From NCBI RefSeq assembly GCF_043099285.1, contig NZ_CP170723.1:1922001-1986000 (forward strand): a DNA stretch of 64,000 bases, in the 5' to 3' direction. Within the stretch, counting starts at the first letter, position 1; each line of letters starts with the position of its first letter. Shown piece by piece: positions 24,798-33,130 of this stretch. The notes under the pieces are model-generated. The model ran no database searches, had not been told where the DNA came from, and saw nothing but the letters and a program-made list of their open reading frames with translations. A program made the translations under genes and the position numbers. The DNA is from Oryzobacter telluris. GTDB lineage: Bacteria; Actinomycetota; Actinomycetes; Actinomycetales; Dermatophilaceae.

Positions 24798-26377
24798 GCG
24801 ATCCCGACAGCGCACCCGTGGCCGACGCCGCGGGGGAGTGGCAGCGGATGCACCCGCTGTCGCCGCTGCTGCGCGGCGGGGTCGTCCTGCTGGCGATCCT
24901 CGGCTACGCCGTGTCGCAGATCGGCGACCGCCTGCTCGGGTCCTGGGGGCTGGGCTGGGTCACCGGCGGCGAGCCCGACGAACCCGGTGACCCGACCGCC
25001 GCCGCCCTCGTGGGCCACCCGCTCGTCGCCCTGGGGCTCGTCGTCCTGCTGCTGGCGATCGTCGGCGGGGTCAACTGGGTCGCGTGGCGGTTCACCCGCT
25101 TCCGGGTGGCGCCCCACCAGGTCGAGCTGCGCAGCGGCGTGCTGTTCCGCCAGCACCGCCAGGTGCCCTTCGAGCGGGTCCAGGCCGTCGAGCTGTCGCG
25201 GCCGCTGCTGGCCCGCCTCCTCGGGCTCGCCCAGGTGGTCGTGCAGTCGGCCGGCGGCTCGGACTCCCAGCTCACCCTGTCCTTCCTCACCCTGGCGCGC
25301 GCCGACCAGCTGCGCGACGAGCTCCTCGTGCGCGCCGGCCACAGCGACGAGGTCGGCCACGACGCCGGGCCCGCTTCCGGCACACCGGAGGACGTGGGCG
25401 CGCCCGTGGCGCCCCGCGCCCCCGCGGGTGGCGCCGGGCGGCCCGTCCTGGCGGTGCCCAACGGCCGGCTGTTCGTGGCGACGATCCTCCACGGGTCGAC
25501 GATCGTCCTCGGGATCGTCGCCGCCGTCGCGGCGCTCGGTGCCGGGTTCGAGCGCTTCGGCGCCGTGACGCTCGTCAGCCTGCCCGCCCTCATCCCCGCC
25601 ACCTTCGCCATCGGGATGAACCGGGTGCGCGAGCTGCTCGCCCACGGCAACTTCCGCGTCGCCGACACCGGCACCGGGGTGCGGGTCCAGGAGGGCCTCA
25701 CCGACCTGCGCGCCACGACCATCCCCATCCACCGGGTCCAGGCCGTCGAGCTCGTCCAGCCGCTGTGGTGGCGGCCGTTCGGGTGGTGGCGGATCCGGGT
25801 CAACGTCGCCGGCAGCAAGTCCACCGGCGAGGGGGAGGGGCGAGGCGAGACCGTGCTGCTGCCCGTGGGCACCTTCCCCGAGGCCGTCGCCGTCCTGGAC
25901 GTCGTCGCCCCCCAGGTCACCCCGGACGGCTGGTGGGCCGCCGCGAACGGCGACGGCCCGCAACCGGGCTGGAACCCGGTGTCGCCGCGCACGCGCTACC
26001 TCGACCTGCTCTCGTGGCGCCGCAACGCCTGGCACCTCGAGACCGCGGCCGTCCTCCTGCGCGACGGCCGCCTCACCCGCCGGGCCGTGGCCGTGCCGCT
26101 GGCCCGCATCCAGTCGGTGGCCGTGCGCCAGGGCTGGCTCGAGCGGCGCCTGCGGGTGGCCACGGTCCACGTCGTCCCGGCACCCGGTCCGGTCCGGCCG
26201 GTGCTCGACCACCTCGAGGTCGCCGATGCCGAGACCTTCCTCGCGCAGGTCGGCGCGCGCGCCCGGGAGGCCCGCCGCTCCCGGCGCGTCGCCACCCCCG
26301 CGCTTGCAGTGGACCCACCTCCGTTGGTCAACTTGAGCCACGAACCGCAGCACCTCCACGAGAACGAAAGGCAGTGA
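24794..26377 (+). CDS. Large bPH2 (YdbT-like) membrane protein
   Basis: 527 residues with four membrane helices in two pairs (about residues 28-100 and 230-285) and three PH-like domains. These are at about 104-175 (FRVAPHQVELRSGVLFRQHR, VQAVELSRPLLARLLGLA), about 290-385 (FRVADTGTGVRVQEGLTDLR, VQAVELVQPLWWRPFGWWRI), and at the C-terminus (LLRDGRLTRRAVAVPLARIQ). The repeated R-x-Q-(A/S)V turn marks each domain. GTGA overlap with the YdbS-like gene implies a co-translated complex. The tail HEPQHLHENERQ is hydrophilic. Function unknown. Confidence 0.85.
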   Translation: MSDPDSAPVADAAGEWQRMHPLSPLLRGGVVLLAILGYAVSQIGDRLLGSWGLGWVTGGEPDEPGDPTAAALVGHPLVALGLVVLLLAIVGGVNWVAWRFTRFRVAPHQVELRSGVLFRQHRQVPFERVQAVELSRPLLARLLGLAQVVVQSAGGSDSQLTLSFLTLARADQLRDELLVRAGHSDEVGHDAGPASGTPEDVGAPVAPRAPAGGAGRPVLAVPNGRLFVATILHGSTIVLGIVAAVAALGAGFERFGAVTLVSLPALIPATFAIGMNRVRELLAHGNFRVADTGTGVRVQEGLTDLRATTIPIHRVQAVELVQPLWWRPFGWWRIRVNVAGSKSTGEGEGRGETVLLPVGTFPEAVAVLDVVAPQVTPDGWWAAANGDGPQPGWNPVSPRTRYLDLLSWRRNAWHLETAAVLLRDGRLTRRAVAVPLARIQSVAVRQGWLERRLRVATVHVVPAPGPVRPVLDHLEVADAETFLAQVGARAREARRSRRVATPALAVDPPPLVNLSHEPQHLHENERQ

Positions 26378-26382
26378 CCGTC

Positions 26383-26826
26383 GTGAACAACGCCGTGCCA
26401 CCACCGGCCGACCCCGGGTCGACCGGCTCCGGAGCCGCCCAGCGGCTCGGGTTCGCCCCCGAGCAGGTGGTCCAGGAGTTCGGCTGGGACGACGACGTCG
26501 ACGACGAGTTCCGCCTCGCCGTCGAGGACGTCTGCGGTGCCGAGATGGAGGACGACGACTACACCGGCGTCGCCGACGCCGTGCTGCTGTGGTTCCGGGG
26601 CGGCGACGGTGACCTCGGTGACGCCCTCGTCGACATGGTCGGCGTGCTCGAGGACGGCGGGTTCGTCGTCCTCCTCACGCCGAAGTCGAGCGGCGAGGAG
26701 GTCGACGCGAGCGAGATCGACGAGGCCGCCGTCACGGCCGGCCTGCACAGCGCGGGCACCTTCAACCCCTCCCCGGACTGGCGCGCCCACAAGCTCGTCT
26801 CGCCCAAGTCGAAGGCTCGGCGCTGA
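26383..26826 (+). CDS. DUF3052 family protein
   Basis: 147-residue acidic protein with the DUF3052 pattern: RLGFAPEQVVQEFGWDDDVD, LWFRGGDGDLGDALVDM, and GGFVVLLTPKS. The family is confined largely to Actinobacteria and uncharacterised. GTG 26383 was preferred because AAAGG (26367-26371) is eleven bases upstream; GTG 26374 would overlap the preceding stop but leaves only two bases to that site. It follows the bPH2 pair and precedes the peroxiredoxin. In many actinobacteria DUF3052 is near aceE, as here. Confidence 0.87.
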   Translation: MNNAVPPPADPGSTGSGAAQRLGFAPEQVVQEFGWDDDVDDEFRLAVEDVCGAEMEDDDYTGVADAVLLWFRGGDGDLGDALVDMVGVLEDGGFVVLLTPKSSGEEVDASEIDEAAVTAGLHSAGTFNPSPDWRAHKLVSPKSKARR

Positions 26827-26856
26827 CCCCCTGACCCGGCTGGCAGGATGGTGGGC

Positions 26857-27336
26857 ATGACCTCGCCCACCGTCACCCCCCTCGCCGTCGGTGCGCTGGC
26901 CCCTGACTTCACCCTGCGCGACCAGAACGGGGTCGAGGTGTCCCTGTCGGGGCTCACGGCCTCCAAGAACGTCGTCATCGTGTTCTACCCGTTCGCGTTC
27001 TCCGGCATCTGCACCGGCGAGCTCGACGAGATCCGCGACCACCTCGAGCGGTTCGTGTCCGACGACCTCCAGGTCGTCTGCGTCTCCACCGACGGCATGT
27101 TCTCGCTGCGCGCCTGGGCCGACATCCAGGGCTACTTCTTCCCGTTGCTGTCCGACCACTGGCCGCACGGCGAGGTCACCGAGGCCTTCGGGGTCCTCAA
27201 CCCGACCACCGGGGCGCCCGTGCGCGGGACCTTCCTCGTCGACCGCGACCGGGTGGTTCGCTGGACCCTCGTCAACGGCCCCGGCGAGAAGCGCGACTTC
27301 AGCGAGCTGCCCACCCAGGTCGCGGCCCTGTCCTGA
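26857..27336 (+). CDS. AhpE-like peroxiredoxin
   Basis: About 159 residues with a thioredoxin fold: APDFTLRDQNGVEVSL at the N-terminus and the peroxidatic cysteine (Cys52) in FYPFAFSGICTGEL, the AhpE-type variant. A second cysteine in LQVVCVSTDG is not at the usual resolving position. RGTFLVDRDRVVRWTLVN is the conserved C-terminal strand pair. The enzyme reduces peroxides, using an external thiol. ATG 26857 fits homolog length; ATG 26848 adds three residues. Past its stop, the perfect palindrome GCCCCGGGCGCCCGGGGC (27382-27399) separates it from the tRNA and may terminate it. Confidence 0.9.
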   Translation: MTSPTVTPLAVGALAPDFTLRDQNGVEVSLSGLTASKNVVIVFYPFAFSGICTGELDEIRDHLERFVSDDLQVVCVSTDGMFSLRAWADIQGYFFPLLSDHWPHGEVTEAFGVLNPTTGAPVRGTFLVDRDRVVRWTLVNGPGEKRDFSELPTQVAALS

Positions 27337-27409
27337 CCGGGGGGCCCGCGCGCACCTGCCACAATGGCCGCTGGCCGAGCGGCCCCGGGCGCCCGGGGCG
27401 ACGGCCGAA

Positions 27410-27482
27410 GGGCCTGTAGCTCAGCTGGTAGAGCGCCGCGTTTACACCGCGTCGGTCGTCGGTTCGATCCCGGCCGGGCCCA
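27410..27482 (+). tRNA. tRNA-Val (UAC)
   Basis: 73-nt cloverleaf: acceptor GGGCCTG/CGGGCCC, D-stem GCTC/GAGC, anticodon loop TTTACAC (TAC) on a stem with four good pairs, T-arm GTCGG-TTCGATC-CCGGC, discriminator A. CCA is not encoded. The palindrome at 27382-27399 ends ten bases upstream. The discriminator at 27482 is followed by one C and then the ATG of the Nif3-family gene, so tRNA and mRNA are almost certainly one transcript. Confidence 0.95.
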
Positions 27483-27483
27483 C

Positions 27484-28329
27484 ATGAGTGACGACCTGAC
27501 CCTGCGCGAGGTGCTCGAGGTCGTCGAGCGCCTCTACCCGCCGTCCACCGCCCAGTCGTGGGACCGGGTGGGGCTCGTCACCGGCGACCCCGACCAGCCG
27601 GTGCGGCGCATCCACCTCGCCGTCGACCCCACGCTGGCCGTCGTCGAGGAGGCCCGCGAGCTCGGCGCCGACCTCCTCCTCACGCACCACCCGCTGCTCC
27701 TGCGCGGGGTCCACGCCGTCGCGACCACCACGGCGAAGGGCGCCACGGTGACCCACCTCGTCGTCGGTGACGTCGCGCTGTACGTCGCCCACACCAACGC
27801 GGACGTCGCGGCCGAGGGCGTGTGCGAGGCGCTGGCGGAGGCGTGCGGGCTGGGGGTCACCCAGCCGCTCACGGTCGCCGAGGACCAGCCGCTGGGCCGG
27901 GTGGGCGACCTCCCGGAGGCGGTGTCCCTGCGGGCGTTCGTCGAGGGCCTGGCCGCCCACCTGCCCCGCACGGCGACCGGCCTGCGCGCCGCCGGACCGC
28001 CGGAGGCCCCGGTGCAGCGGGTCGCCGTCCTCGGCGGCGCGGGCGACGACCTCTTCGACGCCGTGCGGGCCAGCGGCGCCGACGTCTACGTCACCGCCGA
28101 CCTGCGCCACCACCCGGTGCTCGAGGCGCGCGAGGAGGCCCGCGGCGGACCGCCCTTCCTCGTCGACGCCGGGCACTGGGCCAGCGAGCAGGTCTGGCTG
28201 GCCCGGGCCGAGAAGGCGCTGCTCGCGGGGCTCGGCGACCACGCCGCTAGGGTGGGGACCCACATCAGCACAGTGCGCACCGACCCCTGGACCTTCGTGG
28301 TCGGTGCCGACCCCGGAGGTAGCCCGTGA
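27484..28329 (+). CDS. Nif3/DUF34 family dinuclear-metal protein
   Basis: 281 residues. The N-terminus TLREVLEVVERLYPP then SWDRVGLVTGD is diagnostic. Metal-ligand segments are LLLTHHPLLLRG, YVAHTNADVA and, near the C-terminus, DAGHWASEQVWL. The family is often labelled GTP cyclohydrolase 1 type 2, but its cellular role is uncertain. ATG 27484 lies one base after the tRNA-Val discriminator; the conserved N-terminus begins there, so the start cannot move downstream. No Shine-Dalgarno exists outside the tRNA. The next gene overlaps its stop (GTGA). Confidence 0.93.
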   Translation: MSDDLTLREVLEVVERLYPPSTAQSWDRVGLVTGDPDQPVRRIHLAVDPTLAVVEEARELGADLLLTHHPLLLRGVHAVATTTAKGATVTHLVVGDVALYVAHTNADVAAEGVCEALAEACGLGVTQPLTVAEDQPLGRVGDLPEAVSLRAFVEGLAAHLPRTATGLRAAGPPEAPVQRVAVLGGAGDDLFDAVRASGADVYVTADLRHHPVLEAREEARGGPPFLVDAGHWASEQVWLARAEKALLAGLGDHAARVGTHISTVRTDPWTFVVGADPGGSP

Positions 28330-29066
28330 TCGCCGAGCCCAACCGCCAGCTGCGGCTGCTCGACCTCCAGGCGATCGACACGCGCCTCGACCAGCTCAGC
28401 CACGCGCGTCGCACCCTGCCCCAGCTCGCCGCCCTCGCCGACCTCGAGGGCAAGGCCCGCCTCATCGACGACCAGCTGGTGCGCTCGCGCACCGAGCTCG
28501 ACGACGTCCAGCGCGAGGTCCGCAAGGCCGACTCCGACGTCCAGCTCGTCCGCGACCGCGCGGCGCGTGACCAGGCGCGCCTCGACGCCGGCACCGGCAG
28601 CGCCAAGGACCTCCAGGCCATCCAGCACGAGCTCACCTCGCTGGCCCGCCGCCAGTCCGAGCTCGAGGACGTCGAGCTCGAGGTGATGGAGCGCGCCGAG
28701 GCCGCCGAGTCCGACGTCAACGAGCTCGAGCGCGGTCGCGGCGAGCTGACCGCCCGCATCGCGGCGCTGGAGGTCGAGCGCGACCAGGCCTTCGCCCGGC
28801 TCGACGCCGAGGCCGCCGCCATCGGCGGACCGCGCCCGCACGTCGCCGCGGACGTCGGCGAGGACCTCGTGGCCCTCTACGAGAAGATCCGCGCCAACAG
28901 TGGCGGCACCGGGGCCGCGGCCCTCACCCAGCGGCGCTGCACCGGCTGCCAGCTGGAGCTGAACGCCACCGACATCCAGAGCATCCGGGCGGCCGCCGCC
29001 GACGAGGTGCTGCGCTGCGAGGAGTGCCGCCGCATCCTCGTGCGGACCCCCGAGTCCGGCCTGTGA
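28326..29066 (+). CDS. Coiled-coil protein with C-terminal C4 zinc ribbon
   Basis: 246 residues, of which about 20-180 are charged heptad-rich coiled coil (LEGKARLIDDQLVRSRTEL, VELEVMERAEAAESDVNELE). The C-terminal zinc ribbon has two CxxC pairs (RRCTGCQLEL and RCEECRRILV). In mycobacteria the homolog sits between the Nif3 and RNase H genes, as here. No activity is established; it may bind nucleic acid or an enzyme partner. GTG 28326 overlaps the Nif3 stop by 4 bp, and its own stop overlaps the RNase H start. Confidence 0.9.
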   Translation: MIAEPNRQLRLLDLQAIDTRLDQLSHARRTLPQLAALADLEGKARLIDDQLVRSRTELDDVQREVRKADSDVQLVRDRAARDQARLDAGTGSAKDLQAIQHELTSLARRQSELEDVELEVMERAEAAESDVNELERGRGELTARIAALEVERDQAFARLDAEAAAIGGPRPHVAADVGEDLVALYEKIRANSGGTGAAALTQRRCTGCQLELNATDIQSIRAAAADEVLRCEECRRILVRTPESGL

Positions 29067-30004
29067 GCCGGCGGCTCACCGTCGAGGCCGACGGCGGGTC
29101 GCGCGGCAACCCCGGCGTCGCCGGGTACGGGGCGCTCGTGCGCGACACCGAGACCGGTGCCCTGCTCGCCGAGCGCGCCGAGCCCCTCGGCAAGGCGTCG
29201 AACAACGTCGCCGAGTACCGCGGGCTCATCGCGGGGCTCGAGGCGGCCGCGCACATCGACCCCGCGGCCGTCGTGCTCGCGCGGATGGACTCCAAGCTCG
29301 TCGTCGAGCAGATGTCGGGCCGATGGAAGATCAAGCACGAGGACATGAAGCGCCTCGCCCTCCAGGCCCGTGACGTCGCCGCCGGCATCGTCCGGGCCGG
29401 GGGAGCGGTGCGCTACGAGTGGATCCCGCGCGAGAAGAACAAGGACGCCGACCTGCTCTCGAACGTCGCGATGGACGGCCGGACCGTGCACCGCTACCTC
29501 GAGGACGACACCGAGGCCCCCGAGGCCGCCGCCGACGCACCCACCGCCGCCACCACCGACGCCTGCGCCCCCGTGGCGGCGATGCCGGGCAGCCCAGTGC
29601 GCGTCGTCCTCGTGGCCCAGGCGCAGGGGGAGGCCGCACGCTCCGCGGCCGCGGCCGTCGCCCACCTGCTCGGCGGCGCCCCGCGCTGCCTGCTCACCGC
29701 GCCGTCCGACGTCGCGGTCGAGGCCGCGGCGGAGGTCGGCTCGGCGCTGGGTGCCGAGGCGGTCGTCGACGGCGGCTGGGGCGAGGAGGACGACGCGCTC
29801 CTCGCCGCGTGGGACCGGGTCGTGCAGCGGGGCGGGACCACCGTCGTCGTGTGCGCCCCGGACGCCGTGCGGACGGTCCTCGGGCACCTCCTCGGCGTGC
29901 CGGCCGAGCGCCGCTCGCGGCTGGCCGTCGCGCCCGGCTCGCTCGCCGGTGTCGAGGTCTGGGACGGCGACGAGGTCTCGGTCGCCTTCACCAACCGCAC
30001 CTGA
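29063..30004 (+). CDS. RNase HI fused to a degenerate histidine-phosphatase-like domain
   Basis: 313 residues. The N-terminal ~145 residues are RNase HI with the D-E-D-D set: Asp10 (EADGGSRGNPG), Glu51 (NVAEYRG), Asp76 (ARMDSKLVVEQM) and Asp130 (NKDADLLSN). Actinobacterial homologs (Rv2228c type) carry a C-terminal CobC/phosphoglycerate mutase-like phosphatase. Here the second domain is short, the expected RHG at its first strand reads VLVAQAQGEAA, and the second catalytic His region reads VVVCAPDAVRTVL. The order of strands and the closing LAPxSL-like block (VAPGSLAGVEVWDGDEVSV) still fit. RNase H is probably active; the phosphatase is probably dead. GTGA overlap with the zinc-ribbon gene. 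Confidence 0.9.
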   Translation: MSRRLTVEADGGSRGNPGVAGYGALVRDTETGALLAERAEPLGKASNNVAEYRGLIAGLEAAAHIDPAAVVLARMDSKLVVEQMSGRWKIKHEDMKRLALQARDVAAGIVRAGGAVRYEWIPREKNKDADLLSNVAMDGRTVHRYLEDDTEAPEAAADAPTAATTDACAPVAAMPGSPVRVVLVAQAQGEAARSAAAAVAHLLGGAPRCLLTAPSDVAVEAAAEVGSALGAEAVVDGGWGEEDDALLAAWDRVVQRGGTTVVVCAPDAVRTVLGHLLGVPAERRSRLAVAPGSLAGVEVWDGDEVSVAFTNRT

Positions 30005-30047
30005 GACGGGCCGACGCCGCTCGCGCAGAGCCGCTTACGCTCGACAC

Positions 30048-30461
30048 ATGAGCTACGCAGGAGACGTCACCCCCGCGGAGGCCTACGCCGCCGTGACCGG
30101 TGAGGAGGGCGCCCTCCTCGTCGACGTGCGCACGCGGGCGGAGTGGACCTACGTCGGCGTACCCGAGCTCGAGGGGCGCGGCCACGAGGTCGCGTTCGTC
30201 GAGTGGTCCACCTTCCCCGACGGCCGGATCAACGGCTCCTTCGTCGACCAGCTGCGGTCCGCGGGCCTCGAGGCGGGCCGGCCGGTCTACCTCATCTGCC
30301 GGTCGGGCGTGCGCTCCGTCGCCGCGGCCACCGCGCTCACGGCGGCCGGACTCGGCCCCGCCTACAACGTCCTCGAGGGCTTCGAGGGCCCCCACGACGC
30401 GCACGGCCACCGCACCGTGGGGGGCTGGAAGAACGCCGGCCTCCCGTGGCGGCAGGGCTGA
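30048..30461 (+). CDS. Rhodanese-domain sulfurtransferase
   Basis: 137 residues, a single rhodanese domain. LLVDVRTRAEWTYVGVP carries the family's DVR motif, and the active cysteine is in YLICRSGVRS followed by AATALTAAG. ATG 30048 is the first start after the short gap. The stop is two bases before the metZ ATG, so the pair is co-transcribed. Rhodaneses next to metZ are common and may hand sulfur to, or take it from, homocysteine synthesis; that is inferred from context. Confidence 0.93.
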   Translation: MSYAGDVTPAEAYAAVTGEEGALLVDVRTRAEWTYVGVPELEGRGHEVAFVEWSTFPDGRINGSFVDQLRSAGLEAGRPVYLICRSGVRSVAAATALTAAGLGPAYNVLEGFEGPHDAHGHRTVGGWKNAGLPWRQG

Positions 30462-30463
30462 GC

Positions 30464-31675
30464 ATGGGCGAGCAGGAGTGGCGTCCGCAGACGCGCGCGG
30501 TGCGGGGAGGCCTGTCCCGCAGCGGTTTCGACGAGACGGCCGAGGCCCTCTTCCTCACGTCGGGCTTCGTCTACGAGTCCGCGGAGCAGGCCGAGGCCGC
30601 GTTCAAGGACGAGGTCGAGCACTACATCTACAGCCGCTACGGCAACCCCACGGTCACGATGTTCGAGGAGCGCCTGCGCCTCGTCGAGGGCGCCGAGGCG
30701 TGCTTCGCCACGGCCTCCGGGATGGCGGCCGTGTTCACCGCGATGGCCGCGCTCTGCGGCGCGGGTGACCGCGTCGTGTCGAGCCGGGCGCTGTTCGGCT
30801 CGTGCTTCGTCATCCTCGACGAGATCCTGCCGCGCTGGGGGGTCGAGACCGTCTTCGTCGACGGCGCCGACCTCGACCAGTGGCGCGAGGCCCTGTCGGT
30901 CCCCACGACGGCGGTCTTCTTCGAGACGCCGAGCAACCCGATGCAGGAGCTCGTCGACATCGCGGCCGTGAGCGAGCTGGCGCACGCCGCCGGCGCCACC
31001 GTGGTCGTCGACAACGTCTTCGGCACACCGGTGTTCTCGCACCCCCTGGCCCACGGCGCCGACGTCGTCGTCTACTCCACGACCAAGCACATCGACGGGC
31101 AGGGGCGCGCCCTCGGCGGCGCGATCCTCGGGCCGAAGGACTACGTCGACGGCCCGGTGAAGAACCTCATGCGGCACACCGGGCCCTCGATGTCACCGTT
31201 CAACGCCTGGGTGATGACCAAGGGCCTGGAGACGCTCGACCTGCGCGTGCGGGCGATGGCCGACTCGGCGCTCACCGTGGCGCGCACCCTGGAGGAGTGG
31301 CAGCACGCCGGCCGCGGCATCCGCCGGGTCGTGCACCCGTTCCTCGCCAGCCACCCGCAGCACGCGCTCGCCCTGCGCCAGATGGACGGGGGCGGCGGCA
31401 CCGTCGTCACCTTCGAGGTCGAGGGCGGCAAGGAGGCGGCGTTCGCCCTCATGAACGCCCTCACCGTCGTCGACATCTCGAACAACCTCGGCGACGCCAA
31501 GTCGATGTCCACCCACCCGGCCACGACCACGCACCGGCGGCTCTCGCCCGAGGACCGGGCGGCGGTCGGCATCACCGACGGCACGGTGCGGGTCTCCGTG
31601 GGCCTGGAGGACGTCGCCGACCTCGTGGAGGACCTCGACCGCGGCCTCACCGCGGCGACCGCCGTGCAGCGCTGA
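30464..31675 (+). CDS. metZ: O-succinylhomoserine sulfhydrylase (Cys/Met PLP enzyme)
   Basis: 403 residues of the Cys/Met metabolism PLP family. It has YSRYGNPTVTMFEERLRLVEG near the substrate site, FETPSNPMQELVDI, the cofactor Asp in VVVDNVFGTP, and the PLP lysine Lys208 in YSTTKHIDGQG. The C-terminus with SNNLGDAKSMSTHPATTTH and VRVSVGLED is complete. MetZ makes homocysteine directly from an O-acylhomoserine and sulfide. The HIDGQG context and the upstream rhodanese favour MetZ over cystathionine lyases. Acyl-donor preference (succinyl or acetyl) cannot be read from sequence here. Confidence 0.93.
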   Translation: MGEQEWRPQTRAVRGGLSRSGFDETAEALFLTSGFVYESAEQAEAAFKDEVEHYIYSRYGNPTVTMFEERLRLVEGAEACFATASGMAAVFTAMAALCGAGDRVVSSRALFGSCFVILDEILPRWGVETVFVDGADLDQWREALSVPTTAVFFETPSNPMQELVDIAAVSELAHAAGATVVVDNVFGTPVFSHPLAHGADVVVYSTTKHIDGQGRALGGAILGPKDYVDGPVKNLMRHTGPSMSPFNAWVMTKGLETLDLRVRAMADSALTVARTLEEWQHAGRGIRRVVHPFLASHPQHALALRQMDGGGGTVVTFEVEGGKEAAFALMNALTVVDISNNLGDAKSMSTHPATTTHRRLSPEDRAAVGITDGTVRVSVGLEDVADLVEDLDRGLTAATAVQR

Positions 31676-31700
31676 CCAGCCCGTTTGTTAGCGTCACCCC

Positions 31701-32204
31701 ATGACCTCGTCCCCCGACCTCCTCTCCGTCGAGCGGTTCGTCCCCGCACCGCCCGCCGCGGTCTTCGACCTCCTCGTCGACCCGGCCAAGCACGCGGAGA
31801 TCGACGGCGGCGACACGGTCGTCGCGGCCCGCAGCGGGGGCCGGCGCCTCGGCCTCGGCGACCGGTTCGGCATGGACATGCACCTCGGCACCGCCTACTC
31901 GACCCTCAACACCGTCGTCGAGTTCGAGCAGGACCACCGCATCGCCTGGCAGACCACCGCCACCGGCCTGCTGTCCAAGGTCCTCGGCGGCCGCATCTGG
32001 CGCTACGTCCTCGAGCCGGTCGACGGCGGCACCAAGGTCACCGAGACCTGGGACATCCGCTCGGAGGCCACCACGAGCAAGCCGTTCGTGCGCGGCATGC
32101 GCTCGATGACCCGGCGCAACATGGAGCGCACCCTGGCCCGCATCGAGGAGATCCTCGCCGGCGAGAAGGCCACCGACGAGGCTCAGCCGCCCGCGGCCAC
32201 CTGA
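31701..32204 (+). CDS. SRPBCC (START-like) family protein
   Basis: 167 residues with a helix-grip fold: VERFVPAPPAAVFDLLVDPA at the N-terminus, a central strand set (RIAWQTTA, WRYVLEPVDGGTKVTETWDI) and a long C-terminal helix (MRSMTRRNMERTLARIEEIL). Members bind hydrophobic ligands; this type is usually annotated as polyketide cyclase-like without proof. Its last 22 bases overlap the 3' end of the convergent oxygenase gene, so readthrough could give antisense transcription. Ligand unknown. Confidence 0.87.
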   Translation: MTSSPDLLSVERFVPAPPAAVFDLLVDPAKHAEIDGGDTVVAARSGGRRLGLGDRFGMDMHLGTAYSTLNTVVEFEQDHRIAWQTTATGLLSKVLGGRIWRYVLEPVDGGTKVTETWDIRSEATTSKPFVRGMRSMTRRNMERTLARIEEILAGEKATDEAQPPAAT

Positions 32205-33088
32205 CGCTCCTCGGCGACGCCGGCCATCGCCCAGCGCACCGCGCTGGTCCCGAGGCCACCCAGGCCACGGGCCGCGACGGCCACCGGTCCGACGACGGGC
32301 AGCCGCAGGGCCCGACGCGCCCACCCGGGCAGGATCGCCACGCCACCGGAGGCGATGAGGCCGTAGCCCGGCCGCGCCGCCCACGGCAGCGGCGGGTCGA
32401 GCAGGAGGAAGCGCGCGGCCTCACGGGCCGGCGTCGTGGGCTCGAGCTCGGGACGGAACGAGGCGAGCGCCGCGTCGAGCTCGGCCACGGTTGTGGGGAG
32501 GTCGCGAGCCCCGAGGCGCTCGGCGACGAGGACCGACTGCGCCACGTACGTGTCGGCCTCGGCGGCGGTCAGCGGGGTGCCGGAGTACTGCTGGTACGCG
32601 GTGAGGAAGCTGTGCGCCTCGGCCACGTGCACCCAGCCGAGCAGGTGGGGGTCGCTCGCCCGGTAGGGGCGGCCCGTCTCGTCGGTGCCCCGGACCCGCT
32701 CGTGGACGGCCCGCACCCGCGCGATGGCGGCCTCGGCGTCCTCGACCGTGCCGAACGTCGTCGTGGCGAGGAATCCCGAGGTGCGCTGGAGCCGACCCCA
32801 CGGGTCGCCGCGGTAGCCGCTGTGACCGGCGACCCCGGCCATCGCGAGGGGGTGCAGAGACTGCAGCAGCAGGGCCGCGACCCCGCCCGGGAACATCGAC
32901 GCGTCGGCGTGCACGCGCCACACCGGGTCCTCGGGCGTGAACCAGCGCTCACCCTCGCGCCCCCAGATGACGGCGGCCCGCTCGCTCGCGTCGTCGCCGG
33001 CGACCCGGGCGCGCAGGGCGTTGCCGAGGCGGCGCTGGGGGACCCGGGTGAGGGCGGCGAGGAGGGACACGCCTCCATCCAACGTCAC
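32183..33088 (-). CDS. MpaB/rubber oxygenase-type (DUF2236) protein
   Basis: 301 residues with DUF2236 signatures: LLLQSLHPLAMAGVAGHSGY (conserved His and HxxxxAGVxxHS), DPWGRLQRTSGF, and the helix LLGWVHVAEAHSFLTAYQQY with its HxAExHSF block. The family includes Latex clearing protein and MpaB and is thought to bind haem b through a conserved His. The physiological substrate here is unknown. Start at 33088 has no strong alternative. Downstream it overlaps the SRPBCC gene 3' to 3' by 22 bp. Confidence 0.88.
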   Translation of the reverse strand: MTLDGGVSLLAALTRVPQRRLGNALRARVAGDDASERAAVIWGREGERWFTPEDPVWRVHADASMFPGGVAALLLQSLHPLAMAGVAGHSGYRGDPWGRLQRTSGFLATTTFGTVEDAEAAIARVRAVHERVRGTDETGRPYRASDPHLLGWVHVAEAHSFLTAYQQYSGTPLTAAEADTYVAQSVLVAERLGARDLPTTVAELDAALASFRPELEPTTPAREAARFLLLDPPLPWAARPGYGLIASGGVAILPGWARRALRLPVVGPVAVAARGLGGLGTSAVRWAMAGVAEERQVAAGG

Positions 33089-33130
33089 CGGGGGCGGTCG
33101 CGACGAACGTCGCGCCGGTCCTGTCGAAGG

